Shown in pieces: positions 36,923-48,957 of a stretch of 64,000 nt of DNA (positions within the stretch are counted from its first letter, which is position 1; each line of letters starts with the position of its first letter). The DNA is from Argopecten irradians (Eukaryota; Mollusca; Bivalvia; Pectinida; Pectinidae): positions 27,697,351-27,761,350 of the forward strand of contig NC_091137.1 of assembly GCF_041381155.1 (NCBI RefSeq), in the 5' to 3' direction. Below the pieces are notes generated by a model. That model worked only from the letters and a program-made list of their open reading frames with translations. It was not told the DNA's origin and made no database searches. The position numbers and the translations under genes were made by a program.

Positions 36923-39410
36923 CCAATGTATATGTTAAGTGTAACATTCTTACTCGACAGGTGAATAGATAACATGTCATGTTATCAAATGTCCAACGCA
37001 TGTATTGCTCATACGACATGTGACATTCTGTATGGTCTGCGAAAACGATCACTGCAATATTAATTTTCCGTCGGCGATACCAACGTCATTTGCAGCAATT
37101 TCCTTCGTTTTTACTTTTGAATCTAAAGTCAATCATTGCTAATTCATGGAAGTGAATAACACAAACATTTAGTTTCGCAAAAGGGACGCCAAACCAATAT
37201 GTTTAAAATCACTGCAAAAGTGTTTTACATCAATATTACTTTATACCGTTTGTTCTGAGCAATATGTTAAGTCTATTTCGTACATATGTTTTGAAAATAA
37301 ATACAACATACACGTTCTGAATAAGCAGGCAATTGATTTGTCCCATATGCGCACATAAACATTTCATTAATACACCGAAAGCGTAATATATTGCAAAAAA
37401 TGAAAGTGTTTGCTGATGTACCTTCTGGCGTTAAATAAGGATTTTTTACTACAATGTCGAGAAATGGTTTCTTCCGACATATACATAGAGTTTTAAAATT
37501 TGTTTGTGGTAACAAACTTATGCATGGATCCATGTTTTTTATTCGATTACTTGCATTCATATCTGAAACGATTTTACATATACATCATTTTATAATTATT
37601 TTGTATTCTTTTTCAATATATATATTGAGATATTTTGTGGGGGTCTTCACTTGTCAGATCAATGCCAATCACTTAATGACTGAATGAGGTCTGTGGTGAT
37701 AAAACGTCAAACCATCCTGATCACGTGAACATCAGAGCGCGTTATCCTTGCCACGCGCACTTTAACCACCTGTTAGGACCTATAATTGATACTGTCCGAA
37801 CGAATATTTATCACGCCACGTATCAAGCTATACCTGTATCCTCCGGACATACAGTTGACCAGCAGAATGAACAGCGAAAGCCTAAGGTTACATACACCTG
37901 TTGTCCAGCAAGTGTCCGGATGTTATGCTTGTAAATTTACTTTAAGTCATCATTTGTAAAAAGCGTTGTTACCATATTCAGTAAATAAATGGTAATGATT
38001 GTGGATAAGAAAATAATAAATGGAATAATTATTATTACGCTCAAAATTCATATCAAACACTTTGTTAAAAATCGCCGCTTAAACTAATTTTGAAACGTTG
38101 GTTCCTTTGGTAACGAAACTTAAATATGCAGAAGAAACGCAAGAATGATAACATATTTCCCACCATTATAACGTATCCCCGATATAATTAAAGTTCACGA
38201 TATATTGTTATAAGATTTATTTTGGTATTTAATTTTAACTGGGCATGTACACCGCGTGTTTCATAAGGTTTTGTGTCATGTTGATGTACATGTTATTGCC
38301 TCTAGTTACAATACTAGCTGATTGTAAAGTGATTGATATACTTACATGTCAAACTACAATTTTATGGTTTATATTGGGGTATGATACGTCATGAATAAAA
38401 GCCATTTTACATCAACAACTGGATTATGTCGTCAGGTTAACATAAAATAACCTGTCCACTTTGTATGGTCCGACCTAACGCCGAAGGATGAAACAACATC
38501 AAATGAATTAATTGAGATTTTTATTATCTTCGCTAACGTCGTAGGACAACAACAATGAGAAAGGGGTCAATATTAACTCTCATGAAACGATGGCAAGTTA
38601 CAGTATCATTGCATTATAAAAACAGCGAAACGAAAGGCACAAACTAACCATTTTTAACAAAAGTGTTGAAAATAAAAATCTGAATAATAAGGAGGGTTTT
38701 TAGGTTTGAACGTGGTAAAACGTTTTCATTAATGATTGGACTTTATTTTCTTTATATCGATAGAACAACAATTTTTATCATAAAATATAATACGTTTAAT
38801 TGATCGCTGTAAACTGTCAAAGAACATAATTCTTCTGATTCGTAAACTATATAAAGTAGCAACTCGTCATTGATCTACTCTCAGTTCTTATCTTACCCTT
38901 TGAGTTCACAGTTCTATATTACTTTTAATTTTACGATTCATAAACAAATCTAAAAATAGTATTTGTGCATGTTGTAAACCACTTTAGTATATAGTATTTT
39001 CTCGTCTTCGGTATTTTCAACCTATTCACTAATACATATATTCACAATCAAGGGCTCTAACTGACAACAGTTCATTTTTGTAATGTTTTATATAATTATT
39101 CACAAAAAATATGAATTCGTGTTTGGGCTCTCTCCAAACATTATGCAAGCATTTACATATGGTGAAATCAAAGTTTTCGATACAATGTAGGTTGTCTGAT
39201 TTATAAAAAAAACTACATTAATTTTGTTGCAACTATTAATTTTATTATAAATTGTAGTAAATGTAGCAATAGTATCAATCAATTATTTACAGTAAATTTC
39301 ATGAGTTATACGTAAGCTAAATCAATTAGTATACGGACACTCCTCTTGTACATAACATCAGTATATACCAGCTGCCATCTGTTGCTTTGGGTAATTAGTG
39401 GACAGGTTTG

Positions 39411-39418
39411 TATATAAA
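39411..39418 (+). promoter_or_regulatory. TATA box of Tg1 gene 2
   Basis: TATATAAA followed by GG lies about 50 bases upstream of the ATG at 39463, so the 5' leader is only about 20-25 nt. Confidence 0.78.
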
Positions 39419-39462
39419 GGTGTTAGCAGTGTCCTAGAAACTAATCCACTAAAATAACCAAG

Positions 39463-42400
39463 ATGAAGACAGTTGTATTATCACTTCTACTACTTGTTGC
39501 CATTGCCTTCGCCGATGAAATGGTGTCGGATACAGATTTCGAAGATGACGGTATGTTACATTTGTTTTCTCCATTTTTTCAAAAATTCCTTTTAATTGAT
39601 AACCATTATTAGCACAGATTTATTACTGGTGCTACATGTAACATCCGAGAGAAAGAGTACAGAAATTAAAAAAAAACAATGATTTTCTAGCGTTGTTAAA
39701 TAAATACCACTTGGCATCTACATTAATCATATCGCAATTACTGTTTTGTAGTTGAGCTGTCTATAGATCAACATATTAATTAGCAAATTTCGTAACGATA
39801 ACAGAGAGTATATCATCTATTGTTCCTATCACTTTATATTTACACTTGCTTGGCTTGATCACTATACGTAAGTACTAGCCGATTTTGTTTACCATAACTG
39901 CATCTCCATAGAATATATTCTTAGAGGAATTGCTCCATACATTTCTATTCACAGTCTGGATACAAAATTTGAATTTTCTCCCAAGATATATTGGTGAATT
40001 TTGTATACAATCTAGACCAAAGTTATATATTTGCAACCTATTGGAATATTTAAGCAATAAACTGTTACCAGATTAGACATACAGTTATGAATATTTATCT
40101 TTCGGACGGATGGGCTTCATATCAACTGTATGTCCAATCTGGTAACAGTTTATTACTTATATTTCCATTACGATCAATCGAATTCAAAACTACACACGTA
40201 TATCCTTTAAATTTCCCGCTTGTGCTAGTGTTGACGTCACCAAGTTCAATAGATGGAACAGCAATAGCATCAACTTCTGAATATAGTTCAACACAAAACA
40301 GTTTGAAACAAGCGAACAATTGAAAATTATGCGATGACGTTTTTTTAATACAAGTGATTTTGTCAACACGATAATACTATTAGATTTCATAGACTACACA
40401 ACTTTAAAACCACTTTTGAAATTATTTGACCGTTATGTATAGGCGTAAGTATACATTGAATACATTGTCAGTGACGCGGCGGAAACGTTAGATATTCATA
40501 CGCTTGACCAGATTGAAGTTCATAGCCAGATATTGCCCATCTGGTTTGACATAGATTAAACGGGGAACTGAAAGTAGAATAGAAACATAATTAAATATTT
40601 TGAATATAAAAATTAGAAAACAAGTATTATATATCCACATCGTTTAAGTTTTATGTTTCAAATGTATATTAAATGTGTAAATATTATTTCAATATAACTT
40701 TTGTGTTATTAAATTTCTATTGATTTTTTTCAAAATTTATTCGTTTAATGTGTTTTTGTCTTCTTTATTCATTACAAAAGTGGACACTTGTCAGGATAAA
40801 CTGGACGCGATTGAAGCAGAAATAGCTGAAATTGTAGAAAAAACTGGATCTCACCCTATTGGTTCCCTCAAACCTCAGTGTCTAGAGGACGGTTCCTACG
40901 CTCCTCGCCAGTGTCTCGGATCTGTGTAAGTGCTTTTCAGCGTTTCCTTAATATATCTTTTCATGATAGTCAAAACTAATTGTTTATTTGGTGTATTTGG
41001 TCATAAACATCACTAAGAGATTTTATCTAAATCAGTTTAGTTGTAAAATTAGCAATAGTGATTTCTACTCCCGTTTTACACGGTGTTGTAGCTAGTTAGA
41101 ACTGTCAATCTTTCTTTCAAGTTGTCGCTGAATAATAAAACGAATTAAAATATACAGCATTTTTAATGAATTAATTATTAAACAATTTTTGTAAGACAAA
41201 AAGTCCAAACGGACAATTAATATCTACAGTATACTGTTTGCATATTGGTGATTTACATGAAACTTTATTTTATTATTAGATGTAATTGCGTGGCTTCTAA
41301 TGGTACGAAGTTAACTGACGACTTTAGTATTGGAGAAGCCTTCAATACAGATTGCTGTAAGTAAAATAAATCACTTTCGCAAACGTGAACCTTTTATAAA
41401 GATTGTGTTTCATTTGACTTTTGCTTTCCATAACGCTTCGGTATATATTTTTGCAACAATAATACTAATTTAGCATATGCATTCAAACAATTCTATTTTC
41501 TGCCGTTCCGAATATCACTGTTGTCAACTTGATATCTTGATATTAATACACGCATTTGTCAGTATGAGATATAACTCCGTAAAAACATCATTTATTTTCA
41601 TGAAGTTTTGCGTATACATATTTCTACCACAATAAGCGGTGTTATTCAACTCTCATGACATTGAATAAACACTGCAGCTGTTGATATACACTTTGTTTAT
41701 ACCACACATGGTAAAAACTCTGTACGCATTCTGATTGGTTGACACGGTGAACTTTGACCGAACTACTTATTATTCAGTGTCACGTCATCATTGTCAACGT
41801 CATCAATAATCAAATGACGTCATTCTATGTTGTGAACGCCGCTTGACGTCCAAAACTGCTGTTCCAAAGCATATGCGTCATGGTCGTTTTGTCAAAATAC
41901 GTGACGTTTTCATACATGTTTAATTGACCTTTATTATTAAAAATACGTATTGACGAACAAGAATTTTACTCATGAGTTTCGTAGATTTAACGTGTATGAA
42001 ACGAAGTTGATCTTGATGGTAATTTTGATGATTATCTGGCGGGAAATAGACGATGCCGTGTCGTGCGAATGATTATACATGTATAATGTAGTCCGCCATT
42101 GTGTATTATTTTCTGGAAGCACCTATGAAGATTACTCAATAAGACGTTTAAGGAGCATTTTTTTAACCCTAAAGATGTTCCCAATTAGAAGAATTTGATA
42201 TCAATGGATTCTTTATCAAACAATTACTTTTGAATAATAATTAGTGTATTTTTGCTGATGAAAATATTACTACACCTTATTAGCATATTTCTGTAAATAC
42301 ACGTTACCGTATCCCTGCCGTATTTCTATCGCCTAAAAAACGAATATAATTGTGGTAGAAACTGGTCACACTACTCGTGGTTGTTAAGTATTGAATTTAT

Positions 42401-42824
42401 TCCACACTCGTAAGTTATTTTTTAAAGTTACAAAAGGCACTCGCTAAAGCTGGTGTAACTTTTAAAAATAACTCACTCGTGTGGAATAAATTAAATATCC
42501 AACAACCACTCCTTGTGTAACCTCTTTGTAAACCACAGGGGCTCATTTATATATATATATATATATAATGTTTTCGTGTTTTGTGTGTTTATTTGTTGTA
42601 AATATAATTGATAAAGCTTATATTTATCTGTTTCAGCATGTGCTCGTGCTAAAAATGATGCTTCCATAAAACAGATCATTGGTAAGACATACAGCTGCAC
42701 TGATATAGGAAGTTATGCTCCTATCCAGTGCACCGGAAGTGTTTGTTACTGTAGTGACAACCATGGAGAACAACTCGGACAACAAACTGTCAACATCGGT
42801 TTTATTGATACTCTGAAATGTTGA
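39463..42824 (+). CDS. Secreted two-domain thyroglobulin type-1 protein (Tg1 gene 2)
   Basis: Exons 39463-39550, 40781-40925, 41280-41356 and 42637-42824 give 165 aa. The signal peptide is MKTVVLSLLLLVAIAFA, followed by an acidic stretch (DEMVSDTDFEDD). Domain 1: DTCQDKLDAIEAEIAEI, PQCLEDGSYAPRQC, CNCV, NTDC. Domain 2: CARAKND, YSCTDIGSYAPIQC, GSVCYCSD, IDTLKC and stop. It is closest to Tg1 gene 1 (PQCLEDG, YAPRQC and IGSYAPIQCTGSVC are shared) although the two are divergently oriented. The protein ends directly at the last cysteine. A secreted inhibitor or matrix role is inferred from the family only. Confidence 0.92.
39841..39935 (+). repeat. Repeat fragment shared with 46829-46895 and 47990-48060
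   Basis: TTTACACTTGCTTGGCTTGA through GTTTACCATAACTGCAT matches 46829-46895. The following CATAGAATATATTCTTAGAG matches the palindrome arm at about 48020-48045. These look like pieces of one element. Confidence 0.8.
40053..40158. repeat. Hairpin repeat in intron 1 of Tg1 gene 2
   Basis: TAAACTGTTACCAGATTAGA (about 40059) pairs with TCCAATCTGGTAACAGTTTA (about 40133). Arms of about 34 bp, loop about 37 bp. Confidence 0.8.
42364..42522. repeat. Hairpin MITE-like element in intron 3 of Tg1 gene 2
   Basis: Two arms of about 70 bp face each other. The left arm, 42364-42433, begins GGTCACACTACTCGTGGTTG; the right arm, 42452-42522, ends CAACCACTCCTTGTGTAACC. The whole element is about 159 bp with an 18-bp loop. 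Non-coding. Confidence 0.8.
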
Positions 42825-42825
42825 A

Positions 42826-42831
42826 AATAAA
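42826..42831 (+). terminator. Poly(A) signal of Tg1 gene 2
   Basis: AATAAA begins one base after the TGA at 42822-42824. With cleavage usually 10-30 bases downstream, the 3' UTR would be only about 20-40 nt. TGTTTGTGTCT at about 42850 fits a GT-rich downstream element. Confidence 0.75.
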
Positions 42832-44309
42832 GTACTGAGCAGTACCACTTGTTTGTGTCTCATTAATATTAATAATTTAGTCTACCTTTTATTATCAATA
42901 TAACAGAGAATCGACGGCTTATATATTGGTATGTGTTATTTTGGGAAATATCTTGTGTTTTAATAACATACATAAGCAAAAAGGCTAAAATCGTAAATGC
43001 TTTCGTTGTGATTAGTCTATTATGTTCTTTCATACCTCTATGGAAACAATCCGGGAATTATACCAAAATCGTGTTATCGTGATGTCGCTATTGATGTTGT
43101 GTATTTATATGAAAATATAAAATGTAAACGAAAAACACATCGTTTTATAAAGGAATCCCAGAATTTAATTACAAGTTTTAATTGTTAAATATTCTTAATT
43201 TGATCGCTTTATGGAACAAAATCAATACTTAAAAGGTTTGCGCCACTGTAATCATTAAAACTCATAAAAAAAGTATGAAGGGAACATAACCCAAATAGAT
43301 CCAGAGCCTTGAAAATATCCAATCTGGTTTGATAAAAACTACAAAGATATCCATTTCAGTTATATTTGACTGTGTTTTGTTTTGTTTTCAAAGGGAGAAG
43401 TATAGTTATACATTTTCCATGAAATCCGAAGGAAATATTATCGGAGTGGTGAAGGGAGAATGGGTAGTTCTAAAAGCTGCAATATTTCTCAGTCGAACCT
43501 ATCATTACATTATTTAGGAAAAATAAATTGTTTTGAATCTACTGACAAAGGAAGGATATGGGAGACACAATATCCTTATATTTTGTTTTAACTTACCTTT
43601 GCGGAGAGAATTTAGATTCATCTTGGAGGCCTACAATAAGACGATATCGAAATTTCAGATTTTACGACGGAATAATAAATGCCCATTTAAGATTTTAATC
43701 GATGTTATTGATACATATATGCCTGTATCTCAAGCTAAAGCAGGAAAACGAATAATAAAATCAAGTATCTACAAGAATATGGGGTATTCCATAAAAGGTT
43801 ATTATATGCATTGTAAGGGTACAATGTATATCGACTCTTTAAAGTGAATAAGCGGGCAAAGAAAACCAGTCTAAATGCGTTCATTGGCCTTCCAAAAGTT
43901 CTCACATATTAATACGACAGCCAAGTTCTGCTTACGTTTCCCAGTTCTGACCATTAAAGTAAAGGAAAGTTGAAAGCATTGAAAGCGAGGCTGCGTGGAA
44001 ATGTAACCACGAACATAGTCAGCCGGGAGGACGTTTTAGGATTTCTAAACTTTAAATTAATTTCTTCGTAGGCAGACAGATTTTGGCGAGAGATTTTATT
44101 TTTCTATTTCATAAGAAATTACACTGGATACATTCACACCATTCTTATCGACTTTAGCCATCCTTTCCGACTGCTCACTTTAAAGCCGGTGAGATATGGT
44201 TTGATTTCTGGTCAATTATCCTGCGGCCAAAAAGACAATTACACTGTGTCAATATCTTTACATCAATGTGCACCTGTTCGATGATGTCACAACGCCGGAC
44301 GTCGGCTGC

Positions 44310-44316
44310 TATAAAA
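44310..44316 (+). promoter_or_regulatory. TATA box of Tg1 gene 3
   Basis: TATAAAA lies 87 bases upstream of the ATG at 44397, in a locally GC-richer stretch that includes a GACGTC core at about 44300. Confidence 0.75.
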
Positions 44317-44396
44317 CGGAGTTCTCTCAGCATCGGTATCATTAACTTCAGCGACCTTCACTAAATACATTTGGGATCAGAGACAGTGTTTCCGGT

Positions 44397-46772
44397 ATGA
44401 CGACGGCTATGATTGCGTTCTTCGTCCTTGTCACCATTACAATGGGTGCAGGTGGGTATCACACTTGTTTCATACTTATTAATATTTACATGGACAATAA
44501 GATTTTAATTTACTGAGGAAGTGTTTTTTTGTCTCAAGTAGGCATATAACTATCATTGAAAGTGCTTAAACAGGGTCCAATCTGTGCTATTTTGTTTTGA
44601 AACATTTTGTTCTTTTAAAGCTGAAAAAAATATAAATTTCTTCATAAAATTCTACTTCATGTCATTTGTTTCTCTTAAAATTCATAAAATGTGATACATA
44701 AACAGAGATATATAGTTATTTTAAATGGAAAAAATAATTAATTGAAAAAAAATAAATTTTGCTGCACTCATCAATCCATATTTACTTTTATGATATTTTA
44801 TGAGTGAAAAAAAATCTGTTTTTATTTTTTCCTGCACTTTAAATGTTTAGTAATTATTTTCGTGCTATTATATTTCCCTCAGCTCGAAAAACTCCCTGTT
44901 TTGATGAAGAGGACGCTATAGATGCCTATCTAGAGGTCATTGCAGGACAAAATGGCGGCATGCCTCCAATGGGTTATGACAAACCTGACTGTGATCCAGA
45001 CGGTTCATATTCCCCATTGCAGTGCGTAGGAGCAAGGTGAGTAAATATGTAAACATATCTTATATACATGTAGTTGTTAATATCTGTGATAGTTTAAATT
45101 TCCATTTTTTTTTTAAATCTTTCACATTTTTTAGGTTTATTTGACATCATGTCACGTGCATGAAAGACTACAAAGTTGAGTTGCGAAATTGAAAACCATA
45201 GAATATGATGAAATGGTAAATTGCGGAATATTACACTCGCAACATGTCTTTTCTTAACAAATAAAAAAAACGAAACCAAAAATAAAACAAAAGTTATCAT
45301 CTAGTGAAACATTCCATGGTTATCATACAGATGGATGATTTTTTTTTGGTTAAACGGTCTTCAAATCTCGAGAAAAAGTGCCACCTTTTTAGTAATAACA
45401 GTCTTATTTATTTATGTAATTAAAATATTCCCTTAAACGTAACTGTGATATTTTATGTTAGAGATGTGAACTTTTGCTTGTAGAATGTTATCCTGCTATT
45501 TATATGATATGATAAAAGGTAAAAGGCGATTTATCAATAAGAAAAGGTAATATAGTAACGATAGTAAATTGCCTGTTAATGAGAAATAAAAAGATGAAAG
45601 TTTTTCACTTTAGTTGAAAAAAATTATCTTGACATTTTACCGATTTAAAAGTAAAATCATTATTGTGTACTAGTACATTTTTCTGTTACACTTTAATTTT
45701 ACCGTTTTCATATTGTTTTGTGAAAATCTGTAAAAAAGAGATCAATAAGATGAAAAAAAGTATTTTAGTCTGGAGAAAATAGGATGAATGTGTCTTTCAA
45801 TTATTTGTTATTAAATTGTATTTGGGGCAGAATTAACTCACATGTAGTTTAACTTTTCACATACATTAGTACATGTTGTGAACATTTTATACATGGACAA
45901 CATTATCATTGAAAATGGCAAGTATAAATAGTATTGAATTATTGTTGGGAAGGATTGTCATGAAGTTTTTTTTCCATTGTTTTCAGCTGTCACTGTAAGA
46001 GCGCTGATGGTATCCAAATTAGTGGTGAATTCGAGATTGCCTTGATAGACAAATCGAGTTGTCGTGAGTATAGAATTTAAATCTCTCTATAAAAGTTTTT
46101 TTATTCTAATCAATGTATATGATTAAAATGAAATACAATATTTTGAAATAACATGTTTCAATCTTACATGAATACCTTATATTGAAAAGAATCAACAAAG
46201 ATTAGATATTAGAAAAAATCTAAATTTATATACGCATGCAAGAGTTATTTTGGATAATTTTGTACGTGGCATAACTATTGGTTGTAGACGAATCTGTGTT
46301 TTAAAGGACAATTATTAAAATTTTAGAGGACCATTTTCCATTCAAATACATTAAAAATATAGCTTTGTGATTGCTGTAATTTCACACCTCAATGAAAAAC
46401 GAAAACGTGAATGGTGCAAAATCCGTGTGACACGAAAACATAAAAATATTCAATTATAAAATAAACTATAGAGCATGTTTCATAAAAAAATCAATATTTT
46501 ACTTTTTTCCTTTATATTTATTGGGTAATTTGTTTGCATCGTAAAGAAATGATTATGTGTTGTATATTATAGGCTGTAAGCGTGATGAACATGAATTTAT
46601 GATGACACAGATGGTTGGACAGAGCTTTGATTGTACCGCCACTGGTGGTTACACTCCTGTCCAATGTACCGGAAGTGTCTGTTTCTGTGTGGATTTCAAG
46701 GGAGATCGAACGGGCCCCGGAAGTATCAACATCGCCTTCGTCGACCAACTCATGTGTGACGACTTCAAATAA
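44397..46772 (+). CDS. Secreted two-domain thyroglobulin type-1 protein (Tg1 gene 3)
   Basis: Exons 44397-44451, 44883-45036, 45987-46063 and 46573-46772 give 161 aa. Signal peptide MTTAMIAFFVLVTITMGA. Domain 1: TPCFDEEDAIDAYLEVIAGQ, PDCDPDGSYSPLQC, CHCKSADG, KSSC. Domain 2: CKRDEHEF, DCTATGGYTPVQC, GSVCFCVDFKG, LMC. The reading ends DDFK and TAA. It forms a close pair with Tg1 gene 4 (same exon lengths 55, 154, 77; last exon almost identical), while genes 1 and 2 form another pair. CxC in domain 1 is CHCK, so the Val of CWCV is also lost there. Confidence 0.93.
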
Positions 46773-46773
46773 A
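46768..46773 (+). terminator. Poly(A) signal of Tg1 gene 3, overlapping the stop codon
   Basis: AATAAA at 46768-46773 contains the whole TAA stop codon (46770-46772). A second candidate, ATTAAA, lies near 46793. Which one is used cannot be told from sequence. Confidence 0.6.
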
Positions 46774-46828
46774 TTTCCACATGCTTTATCAAATTAAATG
46801 TGCTTGTTGTCTTTGGTATTATATACAT

Positions 46829-46895
46829 ATATTTACACTTGCTAGGCTTGATCACTATACGTAAGTACTAGCCGATTTTGTTTACCATAACTGCA
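46829..46895 (+). repeat. Repeat fragment (same family as 39841-39935)
   Basis: Nearly identical over about 65 bp to 39841-39905, including CACTATACGTAAGTACTAGC. It lies about 55 bases past the stop of Tg1 gene 3, so it could fall within an extended 3' UTR. Confidence 0.8.
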
Positions 46896-47929
46896 TGGTT
46901 AACATTGAACTTTGAACTTGCGTATGACAATATTCTATGCAACATAAAGCGGCTACTTTTCAAAAAAAAAGAAACACATGGCTTTGTTTACATTTTGACG
47001 TAACATTACGTTTATATTGCTGTTTTTCATAGAATTTGGGGAAAATGTAAACAATACATATATGTTTTATAGTTATATATGATACAAACACTTTTAAAAT
47101 TAACAATTGTATAAAGAAACGGGAAAAATATCCCGACCGGGGCGACGTGCAGCGCTTTCATTTTTGTTAAAAGTGATGGATGTCAAATGTAAACATTACC
47201 TCTGTGCCTGTGTCCTACGATCGAGTCTTTGGGGTTGACGGGCGTGAGACCCTACAGAACTAGATCAGTTATAAACATATTCTCTTGTCTTTGTTCTTTG
47301 ATAATTTAATCATGTGTATTATAAAACATGCACCGCAGGTAATCAACGTGTTGACAGTCACACGTCACCACAAATACATTGTATCCATCGAACACAAGTG
47401 AAGTTGTTCCATCTATAGATGGCGATGGATCTAAGCGTAGATTATATAATCACATGGCTCCGAAGGATATAATATCGTCAAGTCAGACGACAATCTCAAA
47501 CAAATTAAGCTACTTAAACATCGGTGTATTGACAACTTCGGAAAACTCCAGTGTGTAAGCGTGCGTCAGCCTCGCCTCGCTTCACAATAACGTTCACCGA
47601 GTTCACACATGTGGCCGAGTACAAATACTTTATGTTATTACGCTATATATTAACTTTTAGCAAAATTGAATACCTATTTAAAGTTCTGATATGATTGAAT
47701 ATAATTGTCACTGAAAATTACTCTGTTTGTCATGTTTATTTTATATTAAAGTATTGAACTTTTTTTCGTCGCGGATGAATAATTCTATCTTACGTGAAAA
47801 GTCATCCATTCCCTGTTCATTTGAGTAAGCTCCTCCCACTTTTGACCGACTTTTATCGAATAATTACGTCACTTTCAAATGACGATTTTATTGCATAAAA
47901 TATAAAAGAAAAGTCGTGTGAGTGGAAAT

Positions 47930-48091
47930 ATAGGGATTGGATTTCGTTTTTATATTAACCATGCTTGTATCGAGCAATTCCTCTAAGAATATATTCAATA
48001 TGGGGCGCTAACGCGCCCCCATAGAATATATTCTTAGAGGAATTGCTCCATACAAGCATGGTTAACATAAAAACGAAATCCATTCCCTATA
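47930..48091. repeat. Palindromic element, about 75-bp arms
   Basis: The left arm (ATAGGGATTGGATTTCG ... GAATATATTC) and right arm (GAATATATTC ... CGAAATCCATTCCCTAT) meet at GGGGCGCTAACGCGCCCCC near 48002-48020. Its inner part matches the repeat fragment near 39900. Confidence 0.85.
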
Positions 48092-48887
48092 TGTAATATC
48101 AACCTTTAGCTTATCAATAAAACATGTAGAATATAAGAACAATACAGTGCTTATACAGTCTTACTTGTCCATTTGATGCACTGCAAACCAATCATATTTC
48201 GGGTGCGATATTAAATCGCTGTGAAAGAGTACAGTTGAAGCTAACATGACACCCTGAAAAGCCAATTTTTTTTGCAACACAATTATTTATCTCTTTTTAC
48301 ATTGCCATAAAAGCCGTAACGGACAAATAGAGGCCCTTTGAACTCGAAAATATGTTAACGGAAAGATAAACAGGAAGCAATTAATTCTAAATTTTAATGG
48401 AAATAAACCACTGAATATAGCCCTCTTTGTTCACTTTTCTTTCTATGAAGCATAAATTGTGGTGTGTACTGAGAACTAACGCCCAAATCATTTCTATGGT
48501 TTGGTTTATTATAGAGAAGAGCAGGGTAAAATACACACGATACCTGTCGAGTGCCCAGACAAGAAATTGTTTTTTCACATTATCATACATGTTTGTCGGT
48601 CCATTTGGATTATTTTCACAGATTAATTTATCAAACCTGATTGTTTTAAATATATTACTAAAGAAAATGTAACTTTGTCAAAATTTTCTCCCAGTTATGG
48701 CACATGTTACTTTAAAACACCAAATTTTGCGCAGCTTGGCGAACCAGAAAGGCCTGAAAACATCGTATACATGTATCATTAATTGCCACGTATATATGCC
48801 CATGGTTTTAACCATCTGTTACACGTACAAGTATGGCTCCAGGGACAGGGACTCGACCATGACCATTCCACGACCTTTGCTTTTGCA

Positions 48888-48893
48888 TATAAA
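48888..48893 (+). promoter_or_regulatory. TATA box of Tg1 gene 4
   Basis: CATATAAAGG lies about 70 bases upstream of the ATG at 48958, in the same relative position as in the paralogues. Confidence 0.72.
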
Positions 48894-48957
48894 GGTGTCC
48901 CTTCTGTAGCATACATGGATCAAATTGGTGGCAATATCAGACGAAGCGCAACAGAGA

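Larger units (their letters stand above)
36838..39462. other. Intergenic interval between divergent Tg1 genes
   Basis: About 2.6 kb separates the start codons of the minus-strand Tg1 gene and the first plus-strand Tg1 gene. Apart from the two TATA boxes near its edges I see no exon, RNA gene or clear repeat. It should hold the regulatory sequence of both genes. Confidence 0.5.
42825..44396. other. Intergenic interval between Tg1 genes 2 and 3
   Basis: Beyond the poly(A) signal and the promoter of the next gene I see no recognisable coding segment. A 104-codon open frame at 43533-43847 resembles nothing I know and has no splice or codon support. Confidence 0.45.
46773..48957. other. Intergenic interval between Tg1 genes 3 and 4
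   Basis: It holds a repeat fragment at 46829-46895, a palindromic element at 47930-48091, and the TATA box of the next gene. No exon, RNA gene or other coding signal is recognised in the rest. Confidence 0.5.

Noticed and set aside
43533-43847. 104-codon plus-strand frame between Tg1 genes 2 and 3
   Set aside because: No similarity that I recognise, no TATA or signal peptide, and ordinary AT-rich composition; could be chance.
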